Shown here piece by piece: positions 26,500 through 34,535 of a stretch of 64,000 nucleotides of DNA (positions are counted from its first letter, which is position 1; each line of letters starts with the position of its first letter). Location of the stretch: the NCBI GenBank assembly GCA_020636135.1, contig JACJYK010000001.1:3272501-3336500 (forward strand). The letters run 5' to 3'. The stretch is from Lewinellaceae bacterium (GTDB lineage: Bacteria; Bacteroidota; Bacteroidia; Chitinophagales; Saprospiraceae). A model generated the notes under the pieces. The model saw only the letters and a list, made by a program, of their open reading frames with translations, ran no database searches and was not told the origin of the DNA. The position numbers and the translations under genes were made by a program.

Positions 26500-27405
26500 A
26501 TGGGCAAAGTGATCGTCATAGGAAGCAGCAATACGGACATGGTATTCCGGACACCACGATTCCCTGCGCCGGGAGAAACCATCCTGGGCAGTGACTTCGC
26601 TGTGATACCCGGAGGCAAAGGAGCCAATCAGGCGGTGGCCGCAGCTCGTGCCGGAGCAGAAGTGGTCTTTATTGCCAAAGTAGGAGATGATGACCTGGGA
26701 CGCCAGGCGTTGACCTGCTATCAGGAGGATGGCATCGAGACCCGCTTTATTCTGGCCGACCACAGTCACCCATCCGGAGTGGCGATGATCCTGGTCGATG
26801 AAACCACCGGAATGAACTCCATTGTCGTTGCCCCGGGAGCAAACGCCCATCTGATGCCCGCAGACCTGGACGCCATCGCCTTCGAGATCCAATCGGCAGA
26901 TGTCCTGCTGATACAATTGGAAATCCCCCTGGAGACAGTATTACGTGCTCTGGAGCTCGCCGCCATCACCGGAGTGACGACCATCCTGAATCCGGCACCG
27001 GCGCAAGACTTGCCAAACCATTTATTAGGCCTGGTAGATATCATTACCCCAAATGAAACCGAAGCCTGGCAGTTGACCGGTGTTTCCCCCGATCTGACCG
27101 GATTCACCGAACAGGCGGGAAAAAGCCTGCTGCGCCAGGTCAGACAAGCCGCGATCATGACCCTAGGCGAACATGGCGCTTTCTTCATGCATAAATCCGG
27201 GCAGGAAGATATCATCCCTGCACTCCGGGTAGATGTGGTAGACAGTACCGCTGCCGGAGATGTTTTTAACGGCTATCTGGCAGCTTCTTTGGCTGATAAA
27301 ACAGATTTCGTACAATCGATCAAAATAGCGAATACGGCCGCATCCATCTCCGTCACCAGACCAGGAGCACAGCCCTCGATACCCGGTAAAAATGAAGTCA
27401 TTTAA
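26500..27405 (+). CDS. rbsK: Ribokinase (PfkB family)
   Basis: A 301-residue sugar kinase that phosphorylates ribose at O5. The N-terminal PfkB signature is clear (GGKGANQAVAAARAG), as are the substrate region (GSSNTDMVF) and the ATP/anion-hole motif DSTAAGDVFNG with the catalytic Asp. The length is normal for the family. It sits 10 bases after the transporter gene and 20 bases before the lipoprotein gene, forming a three-gene unit. The kinase could also act on other furanose sugars or nucleosides. Confidence 0.88.
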   Translation: MGKVIVIGSSNTDMVFRTPRFPAPGETILGSDFAVIPGGKGANQAVAAARAGAEVVFIAKVGDDDLGRQALTCYQEDGIETRFILADHSHPSGVAMILVDETTGMNSIVVAPGANAHLMPADLDAIAFEIQSADVLLIQLEIPLETVLRALELAAITGVTTILNPAPAQDLPNHLLGLVDIITPNETEAWQLTGVSPDLTGFTEQAGKSLLRQVRQAAIMTLGEHGAFFMHKSGQEDIIPALRVDVVDSTAAGDVFNGYLAASLADKTDFVQSIKIANTAASISVTRPGAQPSIPGKNEVI

Positions 27406-27425
27406 ACAAAAGAAAAAGCCTGAAA

Positions 27426-28778
27426 ATGCATTATAGAATAATCAGATACCCCACATATGCATGGATTGCCCTATTACTATTGGCTTCCTGTCAGATCAAT
27501 GTCAACAAGGTCTCCCAGGATCCACAGTTGGAATACCTGCCCTATACGACCCACTCCACTGACCGGCAAATTTCCAGGAATGATTATCTGGACCACCTGG
27601 AAGGCTTCTGGTTGGCTGAATGCATCGCCAATTGGACCGGGCTGATCACCGAGATGGATAAAATAGGTGGTAACGGACTGGATGGCCGGGGTTCGGGTTT
27701 CTATACACGACTCAGCTGGGGTGGACCGGATGGTCCAAGTATCTGGCAGGATGCAGCACCGGAACGAAAGATCGACTTCTACCTGGATCCGCCGGATAGC
27801 ATCTGGGGCGCTGATGATGATACGGACATCGAATACATCTACCAATCACTTTTATACCAATACAAGACATCCATCCTGACCGGTGAACAAATCCGGGACG
27901 GATGGCTGGCGCACATCAAGCCGGAAGAAGAAAACTTCCTATGGGTATCCAACCAGCGGGCATTTGATCTGATGAAAACCGGGATGACCCCACCGGCAAC
28001 CAGCGATCCCGCGAATAATCCGGATTATGAAATGATCGATGCACAACTCACCACTGAGATCTTTGGTTTATTTGCCCCCGGGAGGCCGGATATCGCTTTA
28101 AAAATGGCATACCTGCCTATTCGTGCCACCGCCTCGGGACAGGCTGCCTCTATCGCTGAGTTTTATGTGATCATGCACTCGCTGGCTTCCGTCACCGATC
28201 CGGGATGGACGATGAAAGAAAAGATAAACTGGCTGGCCAGAGAGGCACGCAAGCATCTGGACAACAGTGCCTATCCCGCGAAAATGTATGATTTTGTCGA
28301 GTCAATGCATCAAACCGGAGCACCGTGGGAAGCGGTACGCGATTCCTTATACGAAAAGTACCAGGTGAGGCAGGAAGATGGTTATGATTGGGCCACCAAG
28401 GAACCTGCCTGCCACGGTTGCTTCGCCGCCGGAATCAATTTTGGCGCGAGCATCATCAGCCTGCTTTACGGAGAAGGTGACTTAAAGGAAACTATAAAAA
28501 TAGGCGCTCTGTGCGGTTGGGACTCCGATAACCCCACCTCCACCTGGGGTGGACTATTGGGATTTTTGGTCGGCAAAACGGGAGTCGAAAAAGCTTTCGG
28601 GCGCACTTTCGCCAACCAGTTCAATATTCACCGCACCCGGATTGGTTTTCCACAAAACGGGCTGGATAATTTCCAGGCTATGGCCCAAAAAGGTATATTC
28701 ATCATCGACCGCGCTGTACAGGAAGAAATGCATGGCGGTGTGGATTTAATCAAAGGCATCTGGTATATACCGGAATAA
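27426..28778 (+). CDS. ADP-ribosylglycohydrolase-family lipoprotein
   Basis: A 450-residue exported protein. The signal peptide ends in a lipobox (LLLASC, Cys about 22). Landmarks of the ADP-ribosylglycohydrolase fold are present: GADDDTDIEY near residue 121 (metal-binding acidic cluster) and the C-terminal WDSDNPTS motif near 362. The family removes ADP-ribose from proteins or hydrolyses related ribosides in the cytoplasm, so a lipid-anchored exported form is notable. It is the third gene of the transporter-ribokinase unit, which suggests release of a ribosyl sugar for uptake. Confidence 0.83.
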   Translation: MHYRIIRYPTYAWIALLLLASCQINVNKVSQDPQLEYLPYTTHSTDRQISRNDYLDHLEGFWLAECIANWTGLITEMDKIGGNGLDGRGSGFYTRLSWGGPDGPSIWQDAAPERKIDFYLDPPDSIWGADDDTDIEYIYQSLLYQYKTSILTGEQIRDGWLAHIKPEEENFLWVSNQRAFDLMKTGMTPPATSDPANNPDYEMIDAQLTTEIFGLFAPGRPDIALKMAYLPIRATASGQAASIAEFYVIMHSLASVTDPGWTMKEKINWLAREARKHLDNSAYPAKMYDFVESMHQTGAPWEAVRDSLYEKYQVRQEDGYDWATKEPACHGCFAAGINFGASIISLLYGEGDLKETIKIGALCGWDSDNPTSTWGGLLGFLVGKTGVEKAFGRTFANQFNIHRTRIGFPQNGLDNFQAMAQKGIFIIDRAVQEEMHGGVDLIKGIWYIPE

Positions 28779-28811
28779 CCGCGTAATTATTGAATTCCAG
28801 GAAATTTCCGC

Positions 28812-29225
28812 CTATTCCTTCACAGCGATCTTGCTATGTGGCAGCGCAAAGTCATCATCCACCGTCATCAGGACGATCTGATCCCCTGCTCGGCATTTAC
28901 CCAGGATCTCCTGTATGGATATATCTTGATAGGTCTTGTCCGAATACGACCAGATCGTGCCCGTATCGCCGTCCTGGATAGCCAGTCGAAATTTCAATTT
29001 GCCGGTCGGCCTATTTTCCTCAGGGGAAAGGTAAACAGTCTGTACGGTTAAGGTCCCGCCGGACAATTTGGAAACCTCGCATATTCCATGATCGGTATAT
29101 TCGGAGACGATCATATGCTGATCAAGGAATGCCGCAGAGCAGCTGCGAAAGCGTTCTTGAGCATCCAGATCGTTCAAGCCAATGAGGGTGAGCACTGCAC
29201 CAATGAAAAAAGATCTTACATTCAT
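28812..29225 (-). CDS. Small secreted protein of unknown function
   Basis: A 137-residue protein with a Sec signal peptide (about 1-22, ending LDAQ). Three cysteines (in SCSAA, GICEV and GKCRAG) lie in the mature part. The segment TGKLKFRLAIQDGDTGTIWSYSD suggests beta structure. No family is recognised. It is transcribed away from the membrane regulator gene that starts at 29360; shared control is plausible. A -7-like TACATTTG lies 30 bases upstream on the minus strand (29256-29263). Confidence 0.65.
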   Translation of the reverse strand: MNVRSFFIGAVLTLIGLNDLDAQERFRSCSAAFLDQHMIVSEYTDHGICEVSKLSGGTLTVQTVYLSPEENRPTGKLKFRLAIQDGDTGTIWSYSDKTYQDISIQEILGKCRAGDQIVLMTVDDDFALPHSKIAVKE

Positions 29226-29255
29226 AACCTTGGAGTTTTAATGAATCATACCATG

Positions 29256-29263
29256 CAAATGTA
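29256..29263 (-). promoter_or_regulatory. Candidate -7 promoter element for the small secreted protein
   Basis: Read on the minus strand this is TACATTTG, an exact TAnnTTTG match, 30 bases upstream of the ATG ending at 29225. A TTTA lies 23 bases further upstream in place of the -33 TTG, a weak match. Confidence 0.4.
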
Positions 29264-29359
29264 TTTACCGGCACATTCCCTTGCCGTAAAGGCTCGTAAA
29301 ACAATGTAAACGAATGCAAAATGTGGGCATTAAGCCGTTCCATCGTGTATTTTTGTAGT

Positions 29360-30259
29360 ATGATGAACACACACTCTGCCAAGAAATTATATTTTATTAC
29401 GCTTTGGATCTCCCTGACAGGACTTGTCTACGGGCAGGTACAGGATACGCCTTCCGGACCGGCCGTCGTCTCCGACCAGGTCAATATTGCACTCCGTGCT
29501 GCCGGGGATCGATTGATGGACATCTCGGGAGATTCGACCTCCACCATCCCTCCTGTTGAATTACTTGGCAACCAAAGCTACCGTCTGGATTTAAACCACC
29601 ACATCATTTACGACAGCCTAGCCTCCGTACTGGAACAAACCTTTACCAGACATCAGATCAGTGGCCCTTATCAGGTGGCACTGCTGGATTGCAACACGGA
29701 TGAGGTGTTGTTAGGATACTCTTCGCTGGATCTCAAGGAAGGATTTGCAGCCTGTATGGGGCGTGACCAACCGGACTCCTGCTACCAGCTGATGGTCACC
29801 TTCATTCCAGCCCGGCCTGCCACTATGGACAGGTCACTCATGATGGGCTTTTTAGCTTTGCTCGCTGCAGGAATATTCTTGCCGATCCTATATGTACGCC
29901 GCAAATCATGGTTTGGAAATAATATTGTTGATACTTCACCGGCAACAGCAGAGGACAGCGACCAGATCAGTTTTGGCACAACGTCTCTGGATGTAGGTCG
30001 TCAGACCTTGCACCATGCCGGAAAAGCCCACAAATTGACCTACCGGGAGACAAAATTACTTTCCGTTTTAGCCAATCACCCAAATAAGGTCCTTTCACGA
30101 GATCAATTGATGGCTTCCGTTTGGGAGGACGAAGGGATCGTGGTAGGCAGAAGTCTTGACGTATTCATCAGCCGGCTGCGTAAAAAACTGAAGGATGATC
30201 CGGCCGTCCAGATCTCCAATGCCCACGGGGTCGGCTACAAACTTGAAGTCAGCGCGTAG
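29360..30259 (+). CDS. ToxR-like membrane-bound winged-helix regulator
   Basis: A 299-residue protein counted from the ATG at 29360 (a second ATG follows at once); the upstream ATG at 29321 would put 13 residues before the signal. Order of parts: signal-like hydrophobic segment (about 9-26), an exported domain (about 27-160) with cysteines at CNTDE, CMGRD and CYQL, a membrane helix (MGFLALLAAGIFLPILYV), then an OmpR/PhoB-type winged helix at the C-terminus (KLTYRETKLLSVL through SRLRKKL to GVGYKLE). The output domain sits after the sensor and the helix, as a one-component sensor would need. The signal and target genes are unknown; the divergent secreted protein at 28812 is the obvious candidate target. 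Confidence 0.85.
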   Translation: MMNTHSAKKLYFITLWISLTGLVYGQVQDTPSGPAVVSDQVNIALRAAGDRLMDISGDSTSTIPPVELLGNQSYRLDLNHHIIYDSLASVLEQTFTRHQISGPYQVALLDCNTDEVLLGYSSLDLKEGFAACMGRDQPDSCYQLMVTFIPARPATMDRSLMMGFLALLAAGIFLPILYVRRKSWFGNNIVDTSPATAEDSDQISFGTTSLDVGRQTLHHAGKAHKLTYRETKLLSVLANHPNKVLSRDQLMASVWEDEGIVVGRSLDVFISRLRKKLKDDPAVQISNAHGVGYKLEVSA

Positions 30260-30269
30260 TCCATGCATG

Positions 30270-30295
30270 AAAAAGGCGCCGCGATTCGCGACGCC
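30270..30295 (-). terminator. Terminator for the beta-helix protein gene
   Basis: GGCGCCGCG (30275-30283) and CGCGACGCC (30287-30295) form a nine-base-pair stem with one mismatch around ATT. Read on the minus strand the hairpin is followed by five T (30274-30270). It lies between two convergent genes and could also slow transcription from the plus side. Confidence 0.6.
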
Positions 30296-30370
30296 CATTT
30301 CCCGAGTATGTTGAAACTAAAAAGAATCGGTTTTCATCAATCAGGAATTACGGATATCATCCTGTTGTGG

Positions 30371-32605
30371 TTAGAAACTGACATTGGTCAATTTACTTGT
30401 AATCGTAAACGTCTTTTTCAGGCTCCCGCCGGAATAAGTACCTCCCGAGTACAGTCCATGCCATTCCGTGCCGGTAGATGTCCCACCGGTATAAATCGAT
30501 AAACTGTTGCCGTTTTGAATGGATGGCGCTGAAAAGATCATGGAGTAATAATTGCGCTCCGGTTTAAAGGTGAAAAGTTCGTTGCCACTGGCATCCTGAA
30601 CATGAAATAGGGTGCCGGCGCTGATGCGGTTGTTCGTGGTTGCCTTCACAGAATACTGGGCGGATGTTGCATCAGGGGCTTCGGTCATATTGGAATTTGT
30701 TCCGGACACCACCAATAATCCACCTGAAATAGCAAAGTTGCCATTAAAATCGAGTCCGACTTCAGGTGAGGACTGGGGCCCATGGATGACCACCGTCCCG
30801 CCGGTCATTTTGATGTTTCCGTTGCTATCGAATCCGTCGCCATTGGATGCGCTTACAGCTATCTTACCTCCGTTGATCTGGAGCAGGCTACCGTCATTGG
30901 CTTCACCCCCATTACCCATCGTCGCATTAAAACCATCATCCGATGAGTTAACCAGGATTTCACCATCGTTGACGGTGATGAATGGGGCTTCAATACCTTC
31001 CACCGACCTGCTTATTTCAACGTAGCCGCCATTGATGGTGATGGATGATTCTGCCTTGATCCCGTCGTCATTGGAGGATAAGGTGATGGTGCCATTGTTG
31101 ATGACTACATCACGGTCTGCCTTAACGGTTTTGGCTTCTGCGTATTCGGCATTCTGCCCTGAACCGGATTCCAGTATCTTACTCCCGGTAGTAGTGACCT
31201 GCAGTACGATCTCCGTTATGCCATCCCCTATCACAAGGTCTTCATCTGAAGAAATCCCTTTACCTGCCGAGCCGGAATTGGAAATTTGGATGTTCCCTCC
31301 GTAGAGGTAAATGGATCCATCGGTCGTGATACCGGTGCTGCTGTAAGTATCGGTCACGTTGTCTTCATTTTTATAGGTCGCGCCATTCCCGGACAATGAG
31401 ACGGTCAGTGTTCCGGATAATATTTGCACATCCACATCCGAGGAAACCCCTTTATTCGCCATACCACTTCCCACAATAGTAACATCCGCTCCATCCAGGA
31501 CGATACCTTCATCCCCTTTCACTCCCGTGCAATAGGAAGGATCATAACCGGAGCCTGACTCTTCCAGGACCACATCCCCCGAGAGCGTAACATCAATGGT
31601 TCCACCTAACAGCAGGATCTGATCTTTGGACTTGATGGCTTTGGATTGATTGCCTGCAACCGTCAGATTGATCGTGCCTCCGCTGATGGTTAATGACTCA
31701 TCACTAGCAATCCCTTTGACATCATCTTTGACGCTGTTGATCGAAATGTTACCGCCCGTAATGGTTAATGATCCGCCGTCTCCATCGATACCGTCGCCGG
31801 ATGCAGCTACCACGATGGTGCCACCGGTGATGGTGACTCCGTCACTGCCATGGATACCATCTTTTGCGGCACTGGTGACCTGGATGGTTCCGCTTTCAAT
31901 GTAGAGTTCCGAATCCGTCGCCAGACCATGCTTCTTGGAGCCGGAACCTGAAATTGTCATGCTTCCATCTCCGGAAAACGTAAGTGAGCCCTCGCTAAAG
32001 AAGGCAGCATCCTGGTCTTCTTCTTCGCCATCTGTCCCGAGGGGAGGATCGGCATAAGAGGCACCATCGGCAAGCATGTTTTGGGTTCCATCCATCAGGA
32101 CGATTGCACCTGGCAATTCGGACTGGATGTTGATAGCCGGACCAACTGTATTGGTTAATTCCACCCCGTTCAAGCGCAGGGAATAGGCACTTTCACTATA
32201 CAGTTTAAACGTACCGTCTGTGGATTCCCCCTGCAGTTGATATTGCACCTCCGGGTCACTGGTGGTGGCATAAACGGTCACCATTGCTCCGGCAACCTGC
32301 ACATCAACGCCCTCAAAAGCCAATGGATTCACGACCAGCACCGAATTACCTGTATAAGTAATCATCACGGTTTTGCTCTGTACACCGAAGGAAATGCTGT
32401 CCAGGTCCGTCAGCGCATAACTGGCTTGCTGGTCTCCCACCCGGATGTATAGGGTGCTTCCTCCGGTATCAAAGTAAATACTATCAGTAGCCGAAACCCA
32501 GGCCCCTAAAGAAAGTCCATCTTTTTTGTGGATGAACAGCTTCTCCTGGCTAAATCCGGCAGTGGCAAATAGCATCAGTATTATAGCGTAAAATAGGGTT
32601 CTCAT
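30371..32605 (-). CDS. Cthe_2159-like beta-helix carbohydrate-binding protein
   Basis: A 744-residue secreted protein. A signal peptide (about 1-19, ending GFSQ) is followed by a short N-terminal module (about 20-100) and a long run of repeats such as LTISGGTI, ITGGTI and DGIDGDGGSLTITGG, typical of the Cthe_2159 beta-helix family. That family binds calcium and polygalacturonate-like polysaccharide. Two stretches repeat the theme of an acidic DG turn followed by a GGxI strand. It starts 4 bases inside the end of the upstream T9SS protein gene (overlap ATGA type). There is no T9SS tail on this protein. Confidence 0.83.
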   Translation of the reverse strand: MRTLFYAIILMLFATAGFSQEKLFIHKKDGLSLGAWVSATDSIYFDTGGSTLYIRVGDQQASYALTDLDSISFGVQSKTVMITYTGNSVLVVNPLAFEGVDVQVAGAMVTVYATTSDPEVQYQLQGESTDGTFKLYSESAYSLRLNGVELTNTVGPAINIQSELPGAIVLMDGTQNMLADGASYADPPLGTDGEEEDQDAAFFSEGSLTFSGDGSMTISGSGSKKHGLATDSELYIESGTIQVTSAAKDGIHGSDGVTITGGTIVVAASGDGIDGDGGSLTITGGNISINSVKDDVKGIASDESLTISGGTINLTVAGNQSKAIKSKDQILLLGGTIDVTLSGDVVLEESGSGYDPSYCTGVKGDEGIVLDGADVTIVGSGMANKGVSSDVDVQILSGTLTVSLSGNGATYKNEDNVTDTYSSTGITTDGSIYLYGGNIQISNSGSAGKGISSDEDLVIGDGITEIVLQVTTTGSKILESGSGQNAEYAEAKTVKADRDVVINNGTITLSSNDDGIKAESSITINGGYVEISRSVEGIEAPFITVNDGEILVNSSDDGFNATMGNGGEANDGSLLQINGGKIAVSASNGDGFDSNGNIKMTGGTVVIHGPQSSPEVGLDFNGNFAISGGLLVVSGTNSNMTEAPDATSAQYSVKATTNNRISAGTLFHVQDASGNELFTFKPERNYYSMIFSAPSIQNGNSLSIYTGGTSTGTEWHGLYSGGTYSGGSLKKTFTITSKLTNVSF

Positions 32606-33087
32606 AGTTTCACGATTTTGATGGCCTGATCCTTAACTTTCAGCAGATAGAGACCGCCGCTTAATTGCGAGAGATCAAGCTGGGTTTGAATCCCATATAC
32701 CATCTTTGTCTGGACCAATGATCCATCCATGCGGTAAATGGAGATCTGTGATTCCTGATCAGGTAAGTTTGAGATGTTCATCGCATCCTGGACCGGATTC
32801 GGATAGCATACAATGGAAGACTGTGTTGTCACTGCATTAACCGTAGTCGATGCATCAGCGAAATAAATTTTACGAACTTCATTCAGCGGAAATGATTGCT
32901 GGGAACCATCGTAAAATGCCAGTTGAACCTGTGATGCTGGCAGGGTAAGATTACGAACAGCATTGATTGGATTAGCTACCTCCGTTCCATCCCAGTTTTG
33001 AATGATCACCTGTTGTGCACTGGCGTGATTCCAAAACCCGGGCAGCAAACTCAAGCAGGCAATACCAAGGTAATTTTTGATTAGCAT
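32602..33087 (-). CDS. Secreted protein with T9SS type A sorting domain
   Basis: A 161-residue protein; the ATG at 33087 gives a standard signal peptide (ending SAQQ), while an in-frame ATG at 33096 adds three residues. An N-terminal module (QNWDGTEVANPINAVRNL ... VRKIYFAD) resembles the module at the start of the following beta-helix protein. The C-terminal part (CYPNPVQDAMNI ... YLLKVKDQAIKIVKL) is a type A sorting domain for the type IX secretion system, which delivers proteins to the cell surface. The stop overlaps the next gene's start, so both are made together. Confidence 0.82.
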   Translation of the reverse strand: MLIKNYLGIACLSLLPGFWNHASAQQVIIQNWDGTEVANPINAVRNLTLPASQVQLAFYDGSQQSFPLNEVRKIYFADASTTVNAVTTQSSIVCYPNPVQDAMNISNLPDQESQISIYRMDGSLVQTKMVYGIQTQLDLSQLSGGLYLLKVKDQAIKIVKL

Positions 33088-33296
33088 AACCGTCATTTTA
33101 TGTTATTTAATGAAATCAGATTAGCAGGTAAGGGCATTTACTCCCCATCACTCCTAATCGTTGCTCTCCATTGATATAATACCTCACCAACGATTTTGTA
33201 CTGCTCTTTCTGAAAAAAATCGTTCCGATAAATCCAGCATTCCAATTCATTTCCCACGTCGCAATAAGTCGTTTACGGCAAAAAGCTTTTTATCTT

Positions 33297-34535
33297 ATGG
33301 GAAAATTGACGTCAATGCGATACCTGGGAATATGCTTACTGATCCTCTTGTTGAATGCCTGTGTAAACAACTACCCGGATGCTGCTTTTATGTATCATCC
33401 CGGTACACAAACCCGTTGGAGCAGCTTTGAGAACCTGAATGGGGTAAAAGGAGCAGGAGGCCAGGAAAACAACGGCGCCAAAGGGCATGCATACGATCAC
33501 CTGCCTGCCGGGGAAAGCATCACTGTACTGGATGTCAAGGGACCGGGGATTATCAACCGGATGTGGTTTACCTTATCGGAGCGTACACCCCGGGATCTGC
33601 GGGGACTAAGGATCCGGATGACCTGGGACCAGGAGTCGTCTCCCGCAGTGGATGTCCCTTTCGGAGATTTTTATGCCCTTGGGTTAAGCACAGGGCTGGC
33701 TTTTGAAAACGCCTTTTTTGCCAGCCCGGAGGGGCGCTCTTTTACATCCTATCTCCCGATGCCATTTAAGGACCATGCGCGCATCGAACTAGTCAATGAT
33801 CTGGACAAAGCAATCGATCTGGTCTTTTTTGACATCGACTACCAGCTTATTCCAGCCTGGGATGAAAACATGATGTACCTGCACGCTTATTGGCACCGGG
33901 ATACTGCGACCACACTGGCAGAAGATTTTGAATTATTACCCTCTGTACAGGGTGCAGGGCGTTACCTGGGCACTTCTGTCACCGTCTTCCTGAATCACCG
34001 CTATGCCAATGGCTGGTTTGGGGAAGGTGAAGTCAAAGTTTACCTGGATGGTGATGACCACGCTCCTACCCTGGTAGGCACCGGCACGGAAGATTACATC
34101 GGTACCGGCTGGGGTCAGGGCCATTATATCGGCCAATATCAGGGTTGTACCGTCGCAGATAAAGAAAAGAAACTATATTCTTTCTACCGCTTTCACCTGC
34201 CGGACCCAATCTATTTCCACCAGGGTTGCCGCGTTACCATCCAACAAATGGGTGGTGACAACAAAGCCAATCTGCAGGCTGTTCAGGCTTCCGGGGCGCC
34301 GTTGATTCCGGTAGAGATTATTGAAGAGCACGGCGTATTTCATCCCATGTATGAGCCGGGAAAAGTGGTGGACCTCAGTCAGCCTGATCTCCCCGGTACG
34401 ACGGACTCCTGGGTGAATTATTACCGGTCTGATGATGTAGCCGCGATCAGTTATTTTTACCTGAAGGCGCCGGGGCACGATCTGCCGGAATTGCAGGTGG
34501 CTGCAATACGTACTGTAAAGACGGCGGCGGAGTGA
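33297..34535 (+). CDS. DUF2961 (GH172) lipoprotein
   Basis: A 412-residue lipoprotein with lipobox LNAC (Cys22 from the ATG at 33297; a second ATG at codon 7 is equally possible). The family formerly called DUF2961 is now GH172, which includes alpha-D-fructofuranosidases and mycobacterial D-arabinan hydrolases. Two conserved Glu about 20 residues apart are visible: E245 in EVKVYLDGD and E265 in GTGTEDY; these are the likely catalytic pair by comparison with the family. The opening SSFENLNGVKGAGGQENNGAKG is typical. The stop directly adjoins the stop of the minus-strand CocE-like gene. Confidence 0.85.
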   Translation: MGKLTSMRYLGICLLILLLNACVNNYPDAAFMYHPGTQTRWSSFENLNGVKGAGGQENNGAKGHAYDHLPAGESITVLDVKGPGIINRMWFTLSERTPRDLRGLRIRMTWDQESSPAVDVPFGDFYALGLSTGLAFENAFFASPEGRSFTSYLPMPFKDHARIELVNDLDKAIDLVFFDIDYQLIPAWDENMMYLHAYWHRDTATTLAEDFELLPSVQGAGRYLGTSVTVFLNHRYANGWFGEGEVKVYLDGDDHAPTLVGTGTEDYIGTGWGQGHYIGQYQGCTVADKEKKLYSFYRFHLPDPIYFHQGCRVTIQQMGGDNKANLQAVQASGAPLIPVEIIEEHGVFHPMYEPGKVVDLSQPDLPGTTDSWVNYYRSDDVAAISYFYLKAPGHDLPELQVAAIRTVKTAAE

